Below, one piece after another: positions 1 to 5,096 of a stretch of DNA of 5,109 nt. The notes under the pieces were generated by a model that searched no databases, had not been told where the DNA came from, and saw nothing but the letters and a program-made list of their open reading frames with translations. Location of the stretch: positions 1 to 5,109 of the forward strand of contig JACQQP010000002.1 in the NCBI GenBank assembly GCA_016206945.1, given 5' to 3'. The position numbers and the translations under genes were made by a program. This stretch comes from Candidatus Omnitrophota bacterium. Lineage in GTDB: Bacteria > Omnitrophota > Omnitrophia > Omnitrophales > Danuiimicrobiaceae. Numbering within the stretch: position 1 is the stretch's first letter; each line of letters begins with the position of its first letter.

Positions 1-561
1 GTAGTCGGGATTGCGCCTTGCGTTGAGAATATGCCGAGCGGAAGCGCTCAGCGGCCGGGAGACATCATTAAGTTTTATAACGGAAAGTCGGCCGAGGTCA
101 TTAACACCGATGCCGAAGGAAGACTCATCTTGGCGGACGCCCTCGCTTACGCCGAAAAGTTCAAGCCGAAAGTGCTGATCGATCTCGCTACTCTAACGGG
201 AGCATGTGCAGTCACATTTGCTGACAAGGCCATCGGCCTTATGGGAACAGATCCCGCGCTGGTAGATAAGATCAAGAAAGCAGGTGAAGTGACTGGCGAG
301 CGCGCGTGGGAACTTCCGCTTTGGGAGGAATATTTCGACATCATTAAGGGTCATCACTCCGACATCATGAATGCCGGTTCCGGATATGGCGGAACGATTA
401 CCGCCGCGATGTTTCTTAAAGAATTCGTGCCGATCAAATCCTGGGCACACCTCGATATTGCTGGCACTGCATGGGTTGATTCCGACAAACCTTACAATTC
501 ACGGGGTGCTACCGGTGTTGGTGTGAGACTTGTCCTCGAATTTTTGAAAAACTGGAAGTAA
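1..561 (+). CDS. pepA: Leucyl aminopeptidase (peptidase family M17), C-terminal part
   Basis: This is the C-terminal 186 residues of a cytosolic, hexameric, two-metal aminopeptidase that releases N-terminal residues from peptides. The reading frame is open from base 1, so the gene begins outside the window. The family signature NTDAEGRL is at window residues 35-42; Asp37 and Glu39 correspond to the metal ligands Asp352 and Glu354 of E. coli PepA, and Arg41 to its catalytic Arg356. Before it lies ENMPSGSAQRPGD, the usual lead-in. After it come DLATLTGA, the GHHSDIMNAGSGYGGTITAA block and AHLDIAGTAW, all typical of the M17 catalytic domain. The remaining ligands (Lys270, Asp275, Asp293) would lie upstream and cannot be checked. 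The gene ends in TAA, 18 bases before the proposed meaB start and in the same reading frame. Co-transcription with the mutase genes is likely from spacing, but a functional link is not evident. Confidence 0.96.
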   Translation, partial: VVGIAPCVENMPSGSAQRPGDIIKFYNGKSAEVINTDAEGRLILADALAYAEKFKPKVLIDLATLTGACAVTFADKAIGLMGTDPALVDKIKKAGEVTGERAWELPLWEEYFDIIKGHHSDIMNAGSGYGGTITAAMFLKEFVPIKSWAHLDIAGTAWVDSDKPYNSRGATGVGVRLVLEFLKNWK

Positions 562-564
562 AAC

Positions 565-572
565 AAAGGGGG
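565..572 (+). promoter_or_regulatory. Shine-Dalgarno site for meaB, pointing to an ATT start
   Basis: The string AAAGGGGG lies 7 bases before ATT at 580, which is ideal spacing. The nearest ATG (587) is in another frame that stops after 19 codons. No ATG, GTG or TTG exists in the meaB frame between the pepA stop and the conserved N-terminal helix, so this site is the main argument for a non-standard start. Confidence 0.55.
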
Positions 573-579
573 TCTACCC

Positions 580-1455
580 ATTTTTCATGACTTTAGAGAT
601 TCCCTTCGTTCGCTCCTTAGAAGTGTCAAGAAGCGTGATATTTTAGCCCTTGGAAGAACTATCTCCATCCTTGAAGATAATCTCCCCCTGAAATCAAACC
701 TTTTACGTTACCTTAAATCTAGGAAGAATGACCGAGTCCGTGGTTATGCCGTTGGAATTACCGGTTCAGCAGGTTCTGGGAAGAGCACGCTCATTACAGC
801 ACTTGCCAAGGTGATGAGGCGCAATAGAAAAAGCGTGGCCATTATTGCTGTTGATCCCACGAGCCCAAAAACGGGAGGCGCTTTTTTGGGGGATCGCGTC
901 CGAATGCAGGAATTGGCTGAAGATCCAGGTGTTTTTATTCGGAGTATGGCGAGCCGCGGCGCCCGGGGCGGAATCGCCCGAGCGACCAAGGATGTAGCCC
1001 GGCTTCTTCTGAAAGCAGGATATGATTTTATTTTGATCGAAACCGTTGGCGCGGGGCAGCTTGATTTTGAAGTGACGAAAATTGCCGATTTGACTTTACT
1101 GGTGCTTACGCCTGAAGCGGGTGATGAGATGCAACTGATGAAGGCAGGTCTTCGGGAACTGGCCGACGCCTTTATTGTCAACAAAGCGGATCGGCCAGGC
1201 GCTCAAAAAATGGAAGATTTTTTAAAGCAAGCCATCGGTACCAGTTCTGACCGACGAGCGGTACCAGTTCCGTTACGGGACAGGTTTGATTCTAAACGTT
1301 CTAATAAAAACCTGTCCCTGCCTTGCCGGCAGGCAGGCCGGCCGGAACTGGTACCGTTTAAAACTGTCCCGCCCGTTTTTAGAACCATTGCAGAGCAGAG
1401 AAAAGGAATTGAGAATGTTTATCGGTTCATCCTGAGGAAGTATGAAGAAAGATAA
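580..1455 (+). CDS. meaB: MeaB/ArgK-family GTPase, chaperone of B12-dependent acyl-CoA mutase
   Basis: G3E-type P-loop GTPase that gates adenosylcobalamin delivery to an acyl-CoA mutase and protects it from inactivation. With ATT 580 as codon 1 the product is 291 residues. An N-terminal helix (SVKKRDILALGRTISILED, 15-33) matches the family's GD-ALARAI-LVE region. The Walker A motif is GSAGSGKST (62-70). AVDPTSPKTGGAFLGDR follows at 90-106, RSMASRG after that, then ETVGAGQ (154-160, switch II region) and the base-specificity motif NKAD (201-204). Residues about 220-259 are not family sequence: they are encoded by a palindromic repeat inserted in frame. The protein ends soon after the helix RKGIENVYRFILRK, so the helical C-terminal extension used for dimerisation in MeaB of Methylorubrum seems to be missing. 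The stop overlaps the next gene by 14 bases, which suggests translational coupling. The family call is firm; the start and the function of this copy are less so. Confidence 0.88.
   Translation: MFHDFRDSLRSLLRSVKKRDILALGRTISILEDNLPLKSNLLRYLKSRKNDRVRGYAVGITGSAGSGKSTLITALAKVMRRNRKSVAIIAVDPTSPKTGGAFLGDRVRMQELAEDPGVFIRSMASRGARGGIARATKDVARLLLKAGYDFILIETVGAGQLDFEVTKIADLTLLVLTPEAGDEMQLMKAGLRELADAFIVNKADRPGAQKMEDFLKQAIGTSSDRRAVPVPLRDRFDSKRSNKNLSLPCRQAGRPELVPFKTVPPVFRTIAEQRKGIENVYRFILRKYEER
1236..1371 (+). repeat. Composite palindromic repeat inserted in frame within meaB
   Basis: Perfect 14-base outer arms CGGTACCAGTTCCG (1259-1272) and CGGAACTGGTACCG (1343-1356) enclose a hairpin with perfect 11-base arms GGGACAGGTTT (1277-1287) and AAACCTGTCCC (1308-1318), followed by a small GC-rich hairpin around TGCCGGCA (1324-1331). 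A second, near-identical left arm lies at 1236-1249, and AAAACTGTCCC recurs at 1360-1370. The block adds about 40 codons without a stop or a frame change. The encoded LPCRQAGR string is one I associate with dispersed repeats in uncultivated bacteria. Confidence 0.88.
1434..1444 (+). promoter_or_regulatory. Shine-Dalgarno and start codon of the mutase large subunit
   Basis: GAGGA (1434-1438) stands 3 bases before ATG 1442, inside the last codons of meaB. An in-frame TGA at 1433-1435 rules out any longer N-terminus for the mutase subunit, so the short N-terminus is real unless there is a sequence error. Confidence 0.7.
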
Positions 1456-3007
1456 AATTTGTTACTTGCCATCCGATGTCAGTGGTCTACGCTACGCTCG
1501 CGATCTCGCTCGTCCTGGCCAATTTCCGTTCACGCGCGGGATTTACCCGAATATGTATGCCGGCAAGCTTTGGACCATGCGGGAGTTTTCTGGTTTTGGA
1601 CTTGCGCGCGATACCAACAAGCGGTTTCACTTTCTATTAAATTCTGGCCAGACGGGTCTTTCCGTTGCCTTCGATCTCCCAACGCTTATGGGATTCGATT
1701 CGGATCATCCTAAAGCGGTGGGCGAAGTGGGGCTTGGAGGTGTTGCGATTGATTCGCTCGAAGATATCGAGGAACTCTTCAATGGAATTCCGCTTGCCAA
1801 GGTTTCAACCTCCATGACAATCAATGCCCCCGCCGCCATTATTTTTGCGATGTATCTTGCTTGTGCACGAAAACAGAGAGCAAAACTGGCTCAATTGAAC
1901 GGAACGATTCAAAATGACATTTTGAAAGAGTATATGGCGCAGAAAGAATGGATTTTTCCGCCGCGTCCTTCGCTCAGGCTCATTGTGGATACGGTGCGAT
2001 TTGCGACTCGATACGTTCCAAAATGGAATGCGATATCGATCAGCGGCTATCATATTCGGGAGGCGGGTTCAACCGCGGTTCAGGAACTTGCTTTTACGCT
2101 TGCAAACGGTTTTACCTATGTGGAAGAAATATTGAGGGCGGGTTTAAAAATCGATCGATTTGCTCCAAGACTTTCTTTTTTCTTTAATGCCCATCAAAAC
2201 TTTTTTGAGGAGATCGCTAAATTCCGTGCCGCGCGGAGAATTTGGGCGCGCCATTTGCGTTACCGTTATCAAGCGCGCGATCCAAAATCTTGGCGGATGC
2301 GTTTTCACGTGCAGACCGCAGGTTGTAGTTTGATGGCCCAGCAGCCCGAAAATAACATCGCACGCACCGCTTATGAAGCATTGTCTGCCGTACTAGGCGG
2401 TGCTCAAAGTCTGCACACGAATGGTTATGATGAGCCCCTTTGTCTTCCGACGCATGAGTCGGCGCAAATTGCCTTGAGAACGCAGCAGATTCTCGCGCAT
2501 GAACTCGGTCTGAAAGAAGCAGTTGATCCATTAGGCGGGTCCTATTATATGGAACGCTTGACGAATCAGATGGAAGAGATGGCGGAAAGCTATTTTCGGA
2601 AAATTCGTTCTCTGGGTGGAGTATTGAAAGGACTTGAGGAAAATTTCTTTCAGCGTGAGATTGCGAATGCTGCCTATCAATATCAAAAAGAGGTCGAAGC
2701 CAAAGAGCGAATCATCGTTGGCGTGAATGAATATGTGAACAAGGAAGAGTTGTGGAGAGTTCCGATTTTTAAAATTGATCCCAGGCGCGAACGCGAGCAA
2801 AAAGTGAGATTGAAACGGTTGAGGAAAAGGCGTAGTTCAAATCGGGTCCGGAAATCACTGGATCAACTGAAACGCAAGGCGGCAACGGAAGAGAATTTGA
2901 TGCCTCATATTTTGGATTCTGTTGAAGCCTATGCCACAATCGGCGAAATTGTGGATTCATTAAAGGAGGTTTTTGGTGAGTACCAGGAGCCGCCGAGCGC
3001 ACTCTAA
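1442..3007 (+). CDS. icmA: B12-dependent acyl-CoA mutase large subunit, isobutyryl-CoA mutase-like (methylmalonyl-CoA mutase family)
   Basis: Substrate-binding TIM-barrel subunit of a cytosolic adenosylcobalamin-dependent carbon-skeleton mutase, 521 residues, without a B12 domain of its own. Conserved stretches run along the whole length: PFTRGIYPNMY (29-39), GQTGLSVAFDLPT (69-81), STSMTINAPA (122-131), GTIQNDILKEY (154-164), ISGYHIREAG (200-209), RLSFFFNAH (243-251), LGGAQSLHTN (318-327), DPLGGSYY (362-369) and ENLMPHI (484-490). Numbering is offset by 40 from the Propionibacterium methylmalonyl-CoA mutase, so His204 is catalytic His244. Tyr89 and Arg207, which hold the methylmalonyl carboxylate, are here Phe49 and Gln167, as in isobutyryl-CoA mutase. 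The N-terminal arm before the PFTRG region is about 30 residues shorter than usual. The gene overlaps meaB, and its 3' end carries a strong ribosome-binding site. Family certain; exact substrate inferred. Confidence 0.93.
   Translation: MKKDKICYLPSDVSGLRYARDLARPGQFPFTRGIYPNMYAGKLWTMREFSGFGLARDTNKRFHFLLNSGQTGLSVAFDLPTLMGFDSDHPKAVGEVGLGGVAIDSLEDIEELFNGIPLAKVSTSMTINAPAAIIFAMYLACARKQRAKLAQLNGTIQNDILKEYMAQKEWIFPPRPSLRLIVDTVRFATRYVPKWNAISISGYHIREAGSTAVQELAFTLANGFTYVEEILRAGLKIDRFAPRLSFFFNAHQNFFEEIAKFRAARRIWARHLRYRYQARDPKSWRMRFHVQTAGCSLMAQQPENNIARTAYEALSAVLGGAQSLHTNGYDEPLCLPTHESAQIALRTQQILAHELGLKEAVDPLGGSYYMERLTNQMEEMAESYFRKIRSLGGVLKGLEENFFQREIANAAYQYQKEVEAKERIIVGVNEYVNKEELWRVPIFKIDPRREREQKVRLKRLRKRRSSNRVRKSLDQLKRKAATEENLMPHILDSVEAYATIGEIVDSLKEVFGEYQEPPSAL
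2962..2978 (+). promoter_or_regulatory. Near-perfect Shine-Dalgarno plus GTG inside the end of icmA
   Basis: AAAGGAGG (2962-2969) is followed after 6 bases by GTG (2976-2978). This is the best ribosome-binding site in the window and is placed where a downstream subunit gene would normally start, yet the present small-subunit frame begins about 140 bases later in a different frame. Confidence 0.5.
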
Positions 3008-3128
3008 CTATCCTCTCCTCCCCCTTGAGGGGGGAGGATTAAGGTGGGGGTGCTCGAATGTTTTTCTTTGTCTGACCCCCCATCCTAGCCTTCCCCCACA
3101 AGGGGGGAAGGGAGAATGCGGATTATGA
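2976..3128 (+). other. Possible 50-codon leader or displaced start of the small-subunit gene
   Basis: From GTG 2976 a frame runs without interruption for 50 codons, through the last codons of icmA and the whole palindromic repeat, and stops at TGA 3126-3128. That stop overlaps ATG 3125, an in-frame methionine of the small subunit, as ATGA. The peptide begins MSTRSRRAHSNY and then becomes Gly/Pro/Leu-rich because it is encoded by the repeat, so it is unlikely to be a functional protein. It may couple translation to icmB, or it may mark the original start, now cut off by the repeat. There is no homology support. Confidence 0.3.
3012..3113 (+). repeat. Triple-hairpin GC-rich repeat between the mutase subunit genes
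   Basis: Hairpin A (3016-3038) has arms TCCTCCCCC and GGGGGGAGGA around a TTGA loop. Hairpin B (3089-3111) has arms CCTTCCCCC and GGGGGGAAGG around ACAA. Between them GGTGGGGG (3043-3050) faces CCCCCCATCC (3076-3085) imperfectly. The left arm of A can also pair with the right arm of B. The purine-rich right edge lies directly before ATG 3116 and now serves as its ribosome-binding region. The block may affect the ratio of the two subunits, and it resembles dispersed repeats of uncultivated bacteria. Confidence 0.82.
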
Positions 3129-3520
3129 AGCGCATCCGGGTACTCCTAGCTAAAGCGGGACTTGATGGCCACGACCGCGGGGTAAAGGTGATTGCCCGCG
3201 CCCTTCGGGATGCGGGAATGGAAGTGATCTATACAGGTCTTCGCCAGAGTGTCAATGCGATTGTGCGGAGCGCCGTTCAAGAAGATGTGGATGTGGTTGC
3301 GGTGAGTATTTTGTCGGGTGCTCACATGACTTTATTCCCAAAAATCTGGAAAGGCCTGAAACGATATGGCAAAAGAGACGTCTTATTAACAGGCGGCGGA
3401 ATTATCCCTCGTCAGGATCAGGAGCGTTTGGCGAAACTTGGGATTGGGAGAATGTTCGGTCCTGGCGATTCGACGCAGGAAATTGTTCGGTATATTCACA
3501 AAAACAAAAACAGAAGGTGA
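3116..3520 (+). CDS. icmB: B12-binding small subunit of acyl-CoA mutase
   Basis: Stand-alone cobalamin-binding Rossmann-like domain, 134 residues, the partner of the preceding large subunit. The base-off/His-on motif DxHxxG is complete as DGHDRG (17-22), with His19 as the lower cobalt ligand. The SxL motif is SILSG (64-68), and the glycine motif GGGIIP is at 93-98. The stretch GVKVIARALRDAGMEVIYTGLRQ (22-44) is strongly conserved in both isobutyryl- and methylmalonyl-CoA mutase small subunits. Two starts are possible: ATG 3116, behind the GGAAGGGAGA edge of the repeat, and ATG 3125, three codons on, closer to where the family sequence begins. Length fits the family. The Lys/Arg/Asn-rich tail ends at a TGA that forms part of a hairpin. 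Its neighbours make the large-subunit partnership nearly certain; the substrate follows from that subunit. Confidence 0.94.
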   Translation: MRIMKRIRVLLAKAGLDGHDRGVKVIARALRDAGMEVIYTGLRQSVNAIVRSAVQEDVDVVAVSILSGAHMTLFPKIWKGLKRYGKRDVLLTGGGIIPRQDQERLAKLGIGRMFGPGDSTQEIVRYIHKNKNRR

Positions 3521-3560
3521 CAGTCACCTTTTGGTTTATAGAAAACCAAAGATGACTGTC
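3516..3560. terminator. Hairpin between convergent icmB and DUF819 genes
   Basis: GACAGTCACCTTTTGGTTT (3519-3537) and AAAACCAAAGATGACTGTC (3542-3560) form a long stem with one mismatch and slight slippage around an ATAG loop. The left part, GGTGACAGTCACC (3516-3528), is itself palindromic. On the minus strand the stem is followed by a T-rich run (CTTCTGTTTTTGTTTTTG), which suits termination of the DUF819 gene. On the plus strand no T-run follows, so its effect on the mutase transcript is less clear. Confidence 0.55.
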
Positions 3561-3563
3561 TGG

Positions 3564-4727
3564 TTATGCAAAGAGCCGCAGGAGTTGGGCGGTGAGGATT
3601 CCCGCATAATTTCCAATCGCGTTTCCGAAAATGGCAAGAATTAAGGCAACCGAAACAAGTTTAGGATCGTACGTGGATGCGACAATCGGAGCTGATACGA
3701 TCCCCCCTAAATTTGCTTGAGATGCGGCAGCGAATAACCCGATGGGAATTCTGAGAGCGCGTGCGTAAACTAAAAATAAAGCTCCTTGAATCGTCATCCA
3801 GACGAAAGCAACTAAAAGGAAAAGCGGAGCCAAAAGAACCGCCAATAAATTTGCTTTAGCGCCTGTGGAAGCCAATACAAAGTAAAAAAGGAAGTACCCC
3901 ACTTGATTGGCGTTTTTTTCTTCCGCCTCCGCCATGGGCGTCAGTGAAAGCAGGAGTCCTGCCGTCGTAATAATAATGATGACCCACGTCGCTTGATTGA
4001 TCGCCATGCCGATTTCCGGCATTTGTTTTCCGGCCCAAGTACAAGCGGTGCCCACACCAAACCCAACGATTAAAAGCTTCGGTAGAGATGAAGCTAGTTT
4101 TTGATTTTGTTTCTTTCGATTTTTGCCCTCCCGACGCAGCACCTCTTCCAGTTGCCGCCGCTCCGCATGCATGAAGCGGTCGATTTTTTCCTGACTTCCG
4201 GAAAGGATCATCAGCGTTGTCATCCAAACATATACCATTGTGATATCGGAAATAAAAAGAGGTGTGAATAATTGATCTGAAAGACCCGTAGCTTGCTTGA
4301 CTGCCAGTTGATTTGCGGTTCCGCCAATCCAGCTGGCCATCAATGTCCCGATTGCTTTCCAACTTTCGGGCCCAATTAGATTTTTAAATATGAAGAAGAC
4401 CATTAAACCGCCAATGAAAACAGCCAATGATGAGCCGAACATGGCAAGCGCAGCGTATCTGCCGATTCTCTTAAGGCTTTTTAAATCGGTGATCATGAGT
4501 AACAGGATCAGAGAGGCAGGCAGCACATAAGTGGAAATCCAATCGTACACCGGCGATTTGATCGGCAGGATGCCAGCGGTTGTCAGAAGCGTGGGCGGAA
4601 TATAACACAAAACCGGCGTGGGCAGGAAACGCATCACGTTCGAAGTCTTAAATTGAATGGCCCACCAATTCGCACTCAGGACAACAGCAAGCAAGATTAA
4701 AATAATAAAAAGAGGTTCTTGGATCAT
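3564..4727 (-). CDS. DUF819 family (YjcL-like) integral membrane protein
   Basis: A 387-residue multi-pass inner-membrane protein of unknown function, recognised by family motifs: SWIGGTANQLAV (132-143), ASQANLGGIVSAPIVA (335-350) and GNAIGNYAG (368-376). These glycine- and alanine-rich blocks repeat loosely between the two halves, which suggests an internally duplicated transporter-like fold. I count about 10-12 hydrophobic segments, roughly at 5-22, 36-54, 64-80, 92-115, 127-147, 155-176, 214-232, 245-262, 275-321 (two), 326-350 and 357-385. A strongly charged loop (177-212, rich in Arg, Lys and Glu) divides the halves and is probably cytoplasmic. The start at 4727 lies in a direct-repeat copy beside a palindromic element whose arm provides AGGTGA (4732-4737) as ribosome-binding site at a rather short spacing of 4 bases. 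No substrate can be named from sequence. It follows a small basic gene on the same strand. Confidence 0.9.
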   Translation of the reverse strand: MIQEPLFIILILLAVVLSANWWAIQFKTSNVMRFLPTPVLCYIPPTLLTTAGILPIKSPVYDWISTYVLPASLILLLMITDLKSLKRIGRYAALAMFGSSLAVFIGGLMVFFIFKNLIGPESWKAIGTLMASWIGGTANQLAVKQATGLSDQLFTPLFISDITMVYVWMTTLMILSGSQEKIDRFMHAERRQLEEVLRREGKNRKKQNQKLASSLPKLLIVGFGVGTACTWAGKQMPEIGMAINQATWVIIIITTAGLLLSLTPMAEAEEKNANQVGYFLFYFVLASTGAKANLLAVLLAPLFLLVAFVWMTIQGALFLVYARALRIPIGLFAAASQANLGGIVSAPIVASTYDPKLVSVALILAIFGNAIGNYAGILTAQLLRLFA

Positions 4728-4834
4728 CCCATCACCTGCCTGTCTCGCCCCGTTAGGGCGAGCGCATGTTGTGCGGAAAGAACGCGTCTGTCTGTAGACT
4801 CAACGCGTTCTTTCCAGGCAGGTGATGGGATCAT
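4721..4834. mobile_element. Palindromic element with 7-base flanking direct repeats (MITE-like)
   Basis: Perfect 17-base arms ATCCCATCACCTGCCTG (4726-4742) and its complement (4815-4831) enclose two hairpins: CTCGCCC/GGGCGAG (4744-4750, 4756-4762) and GGAAAGAACGCGT/ACGCGTTCTTTCC (from 4775 and ending at 4815). The exact direct repeat GGATCAT lies on both sides (4721-4727 and 4828-4834), leaving about 100 bases of element. It holds no open frame of note, so it would need outside help to move. It fills the whole gap between the stop of the small basic gene and the start of the DUF819 gene. Confidence 0.75.
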
Positions 4835-4989
4835 TTCTCGCCGAACCAATCAATCTTATCTTGGATTCGCCGGCTCAGCTTTTTCTTTTCTCGAGGACGG
4901 GAATAAATTTTTTTGCTTTTTTCGACGCGGGTTTTGGGATTGATTCGCCAGGTGTGGCGCGGTTTCGGTTTGGATTTTTTTTTGTTCAC
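4831..4989 (-). CDS. Small basic protein of unknown function (52 residues)
   Basis: The frame starts at GTG 4989 and ends at TGA 4831-4833. An in-frame stop at 5002-5004, with no start codon in between, excludes a longer product, and no clear Shine-Dalgarno site is visible. The product opens MNKKKSKPKPRHTWRINP, continues KTRVEKSKKIYSR (20-32) and closes KIDWFGEK. It is dominated by Lys and Arg, has no hydrophobic segment and is therefore probably soluble, perhaps binding nucleic acid; this is inference from composition only. The W-INP-TR-KSKK-YSR pattern looks like a conserved small-protein signature, but I cannot name a family. The stop lies in one copy of the 7-base direct repeat flanking the downstream palindromic element; without the element it would overlap the DUF819 start as ATGA. 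A competing frame on the same strand (5092-4856) is judged spurious. Confidence 0.6.
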   Translation of the reverse strand: MNKKKSKPKPRHTWRINPKTRVEKSKKIYSRPREKKKLSRRIQDKIDWFGEK

Positions 4990-5000
4990 AGAATCGCACC

Positions 5001-5096
5001 GTCATTGCGAGCGACCGCCGGTTGGTTAAGCGGCGGACGGCCGCTTGGTCTTCCGGTGCCGGACGGTCGGTCCGGCGAAGGGAGCGAAGCAATCAC
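5001..5096. repeat. Composite inverted repeat of the CATTGCGAGCGA type
   Basis: Outer ends GTCATTGC (5001-5008) and GCAATCAC (5089-5096) are complementary with one mismatch and belong to the widespread CATTGCGAGCGA / GAGCGAAGCAAT repeat type. Inside lie a perfect hairpin AAGCGGC/GCCGCTT (5028-5034, 5040-5046), which can alternate with CCGCCG/CGGCGG (5015-5020, 5031-5036), and a perfect hairpin GCCGGAC/GTCCGGC (5058-5064, 5070-5076). It lies just upstream of the small basic gene. I see no gene in the rest of 4990-5109 and no convincing promoter. Confidence 0.72.

Noticed and set aside
744..1184. 146-codon open frame on the minus strand opposite meaB
   Set aside because: It lies entirely opposite conserved GTPase motifs on the plus strand; its product is serine/alanine/arginine-rich without recognisable motifs.
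3008..3115. Intrinsic terminator between the two mutase subunit genes
   Set aside because: The hairpins are strong but not followed by a T-run at the right place, and both subunits are needed together, so a structured repeat fits better than an end of transcription.
3856..4362. 168-codon minus-strand frame inside the DUF819 gene
   Set aside because: It is a shifted frame of a gene with clear membrane-protein motifs; its product is polar and low in complexity.
4719..4943. 74-codon plus-strand frame through the palindromic element
   Set aside because: It consists of the element plus antisense of the small basic gene, has no ribosome-binding site and no protein-like features.
4856..5092. 78-codon minus-strand frame overlapping the small basic gene
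   Set aside because: Its first third is encoded by the 5001-5096 repeat and the rest is a shifted reading of the A-rich stretch; the 52-residue frame is more protein-like and ends at the inferred coupling site.
3012..5096. CRISPR array
   Set aside because: The repeats are inverted and of different sequences, with no regular spacing of a common direct repeat.
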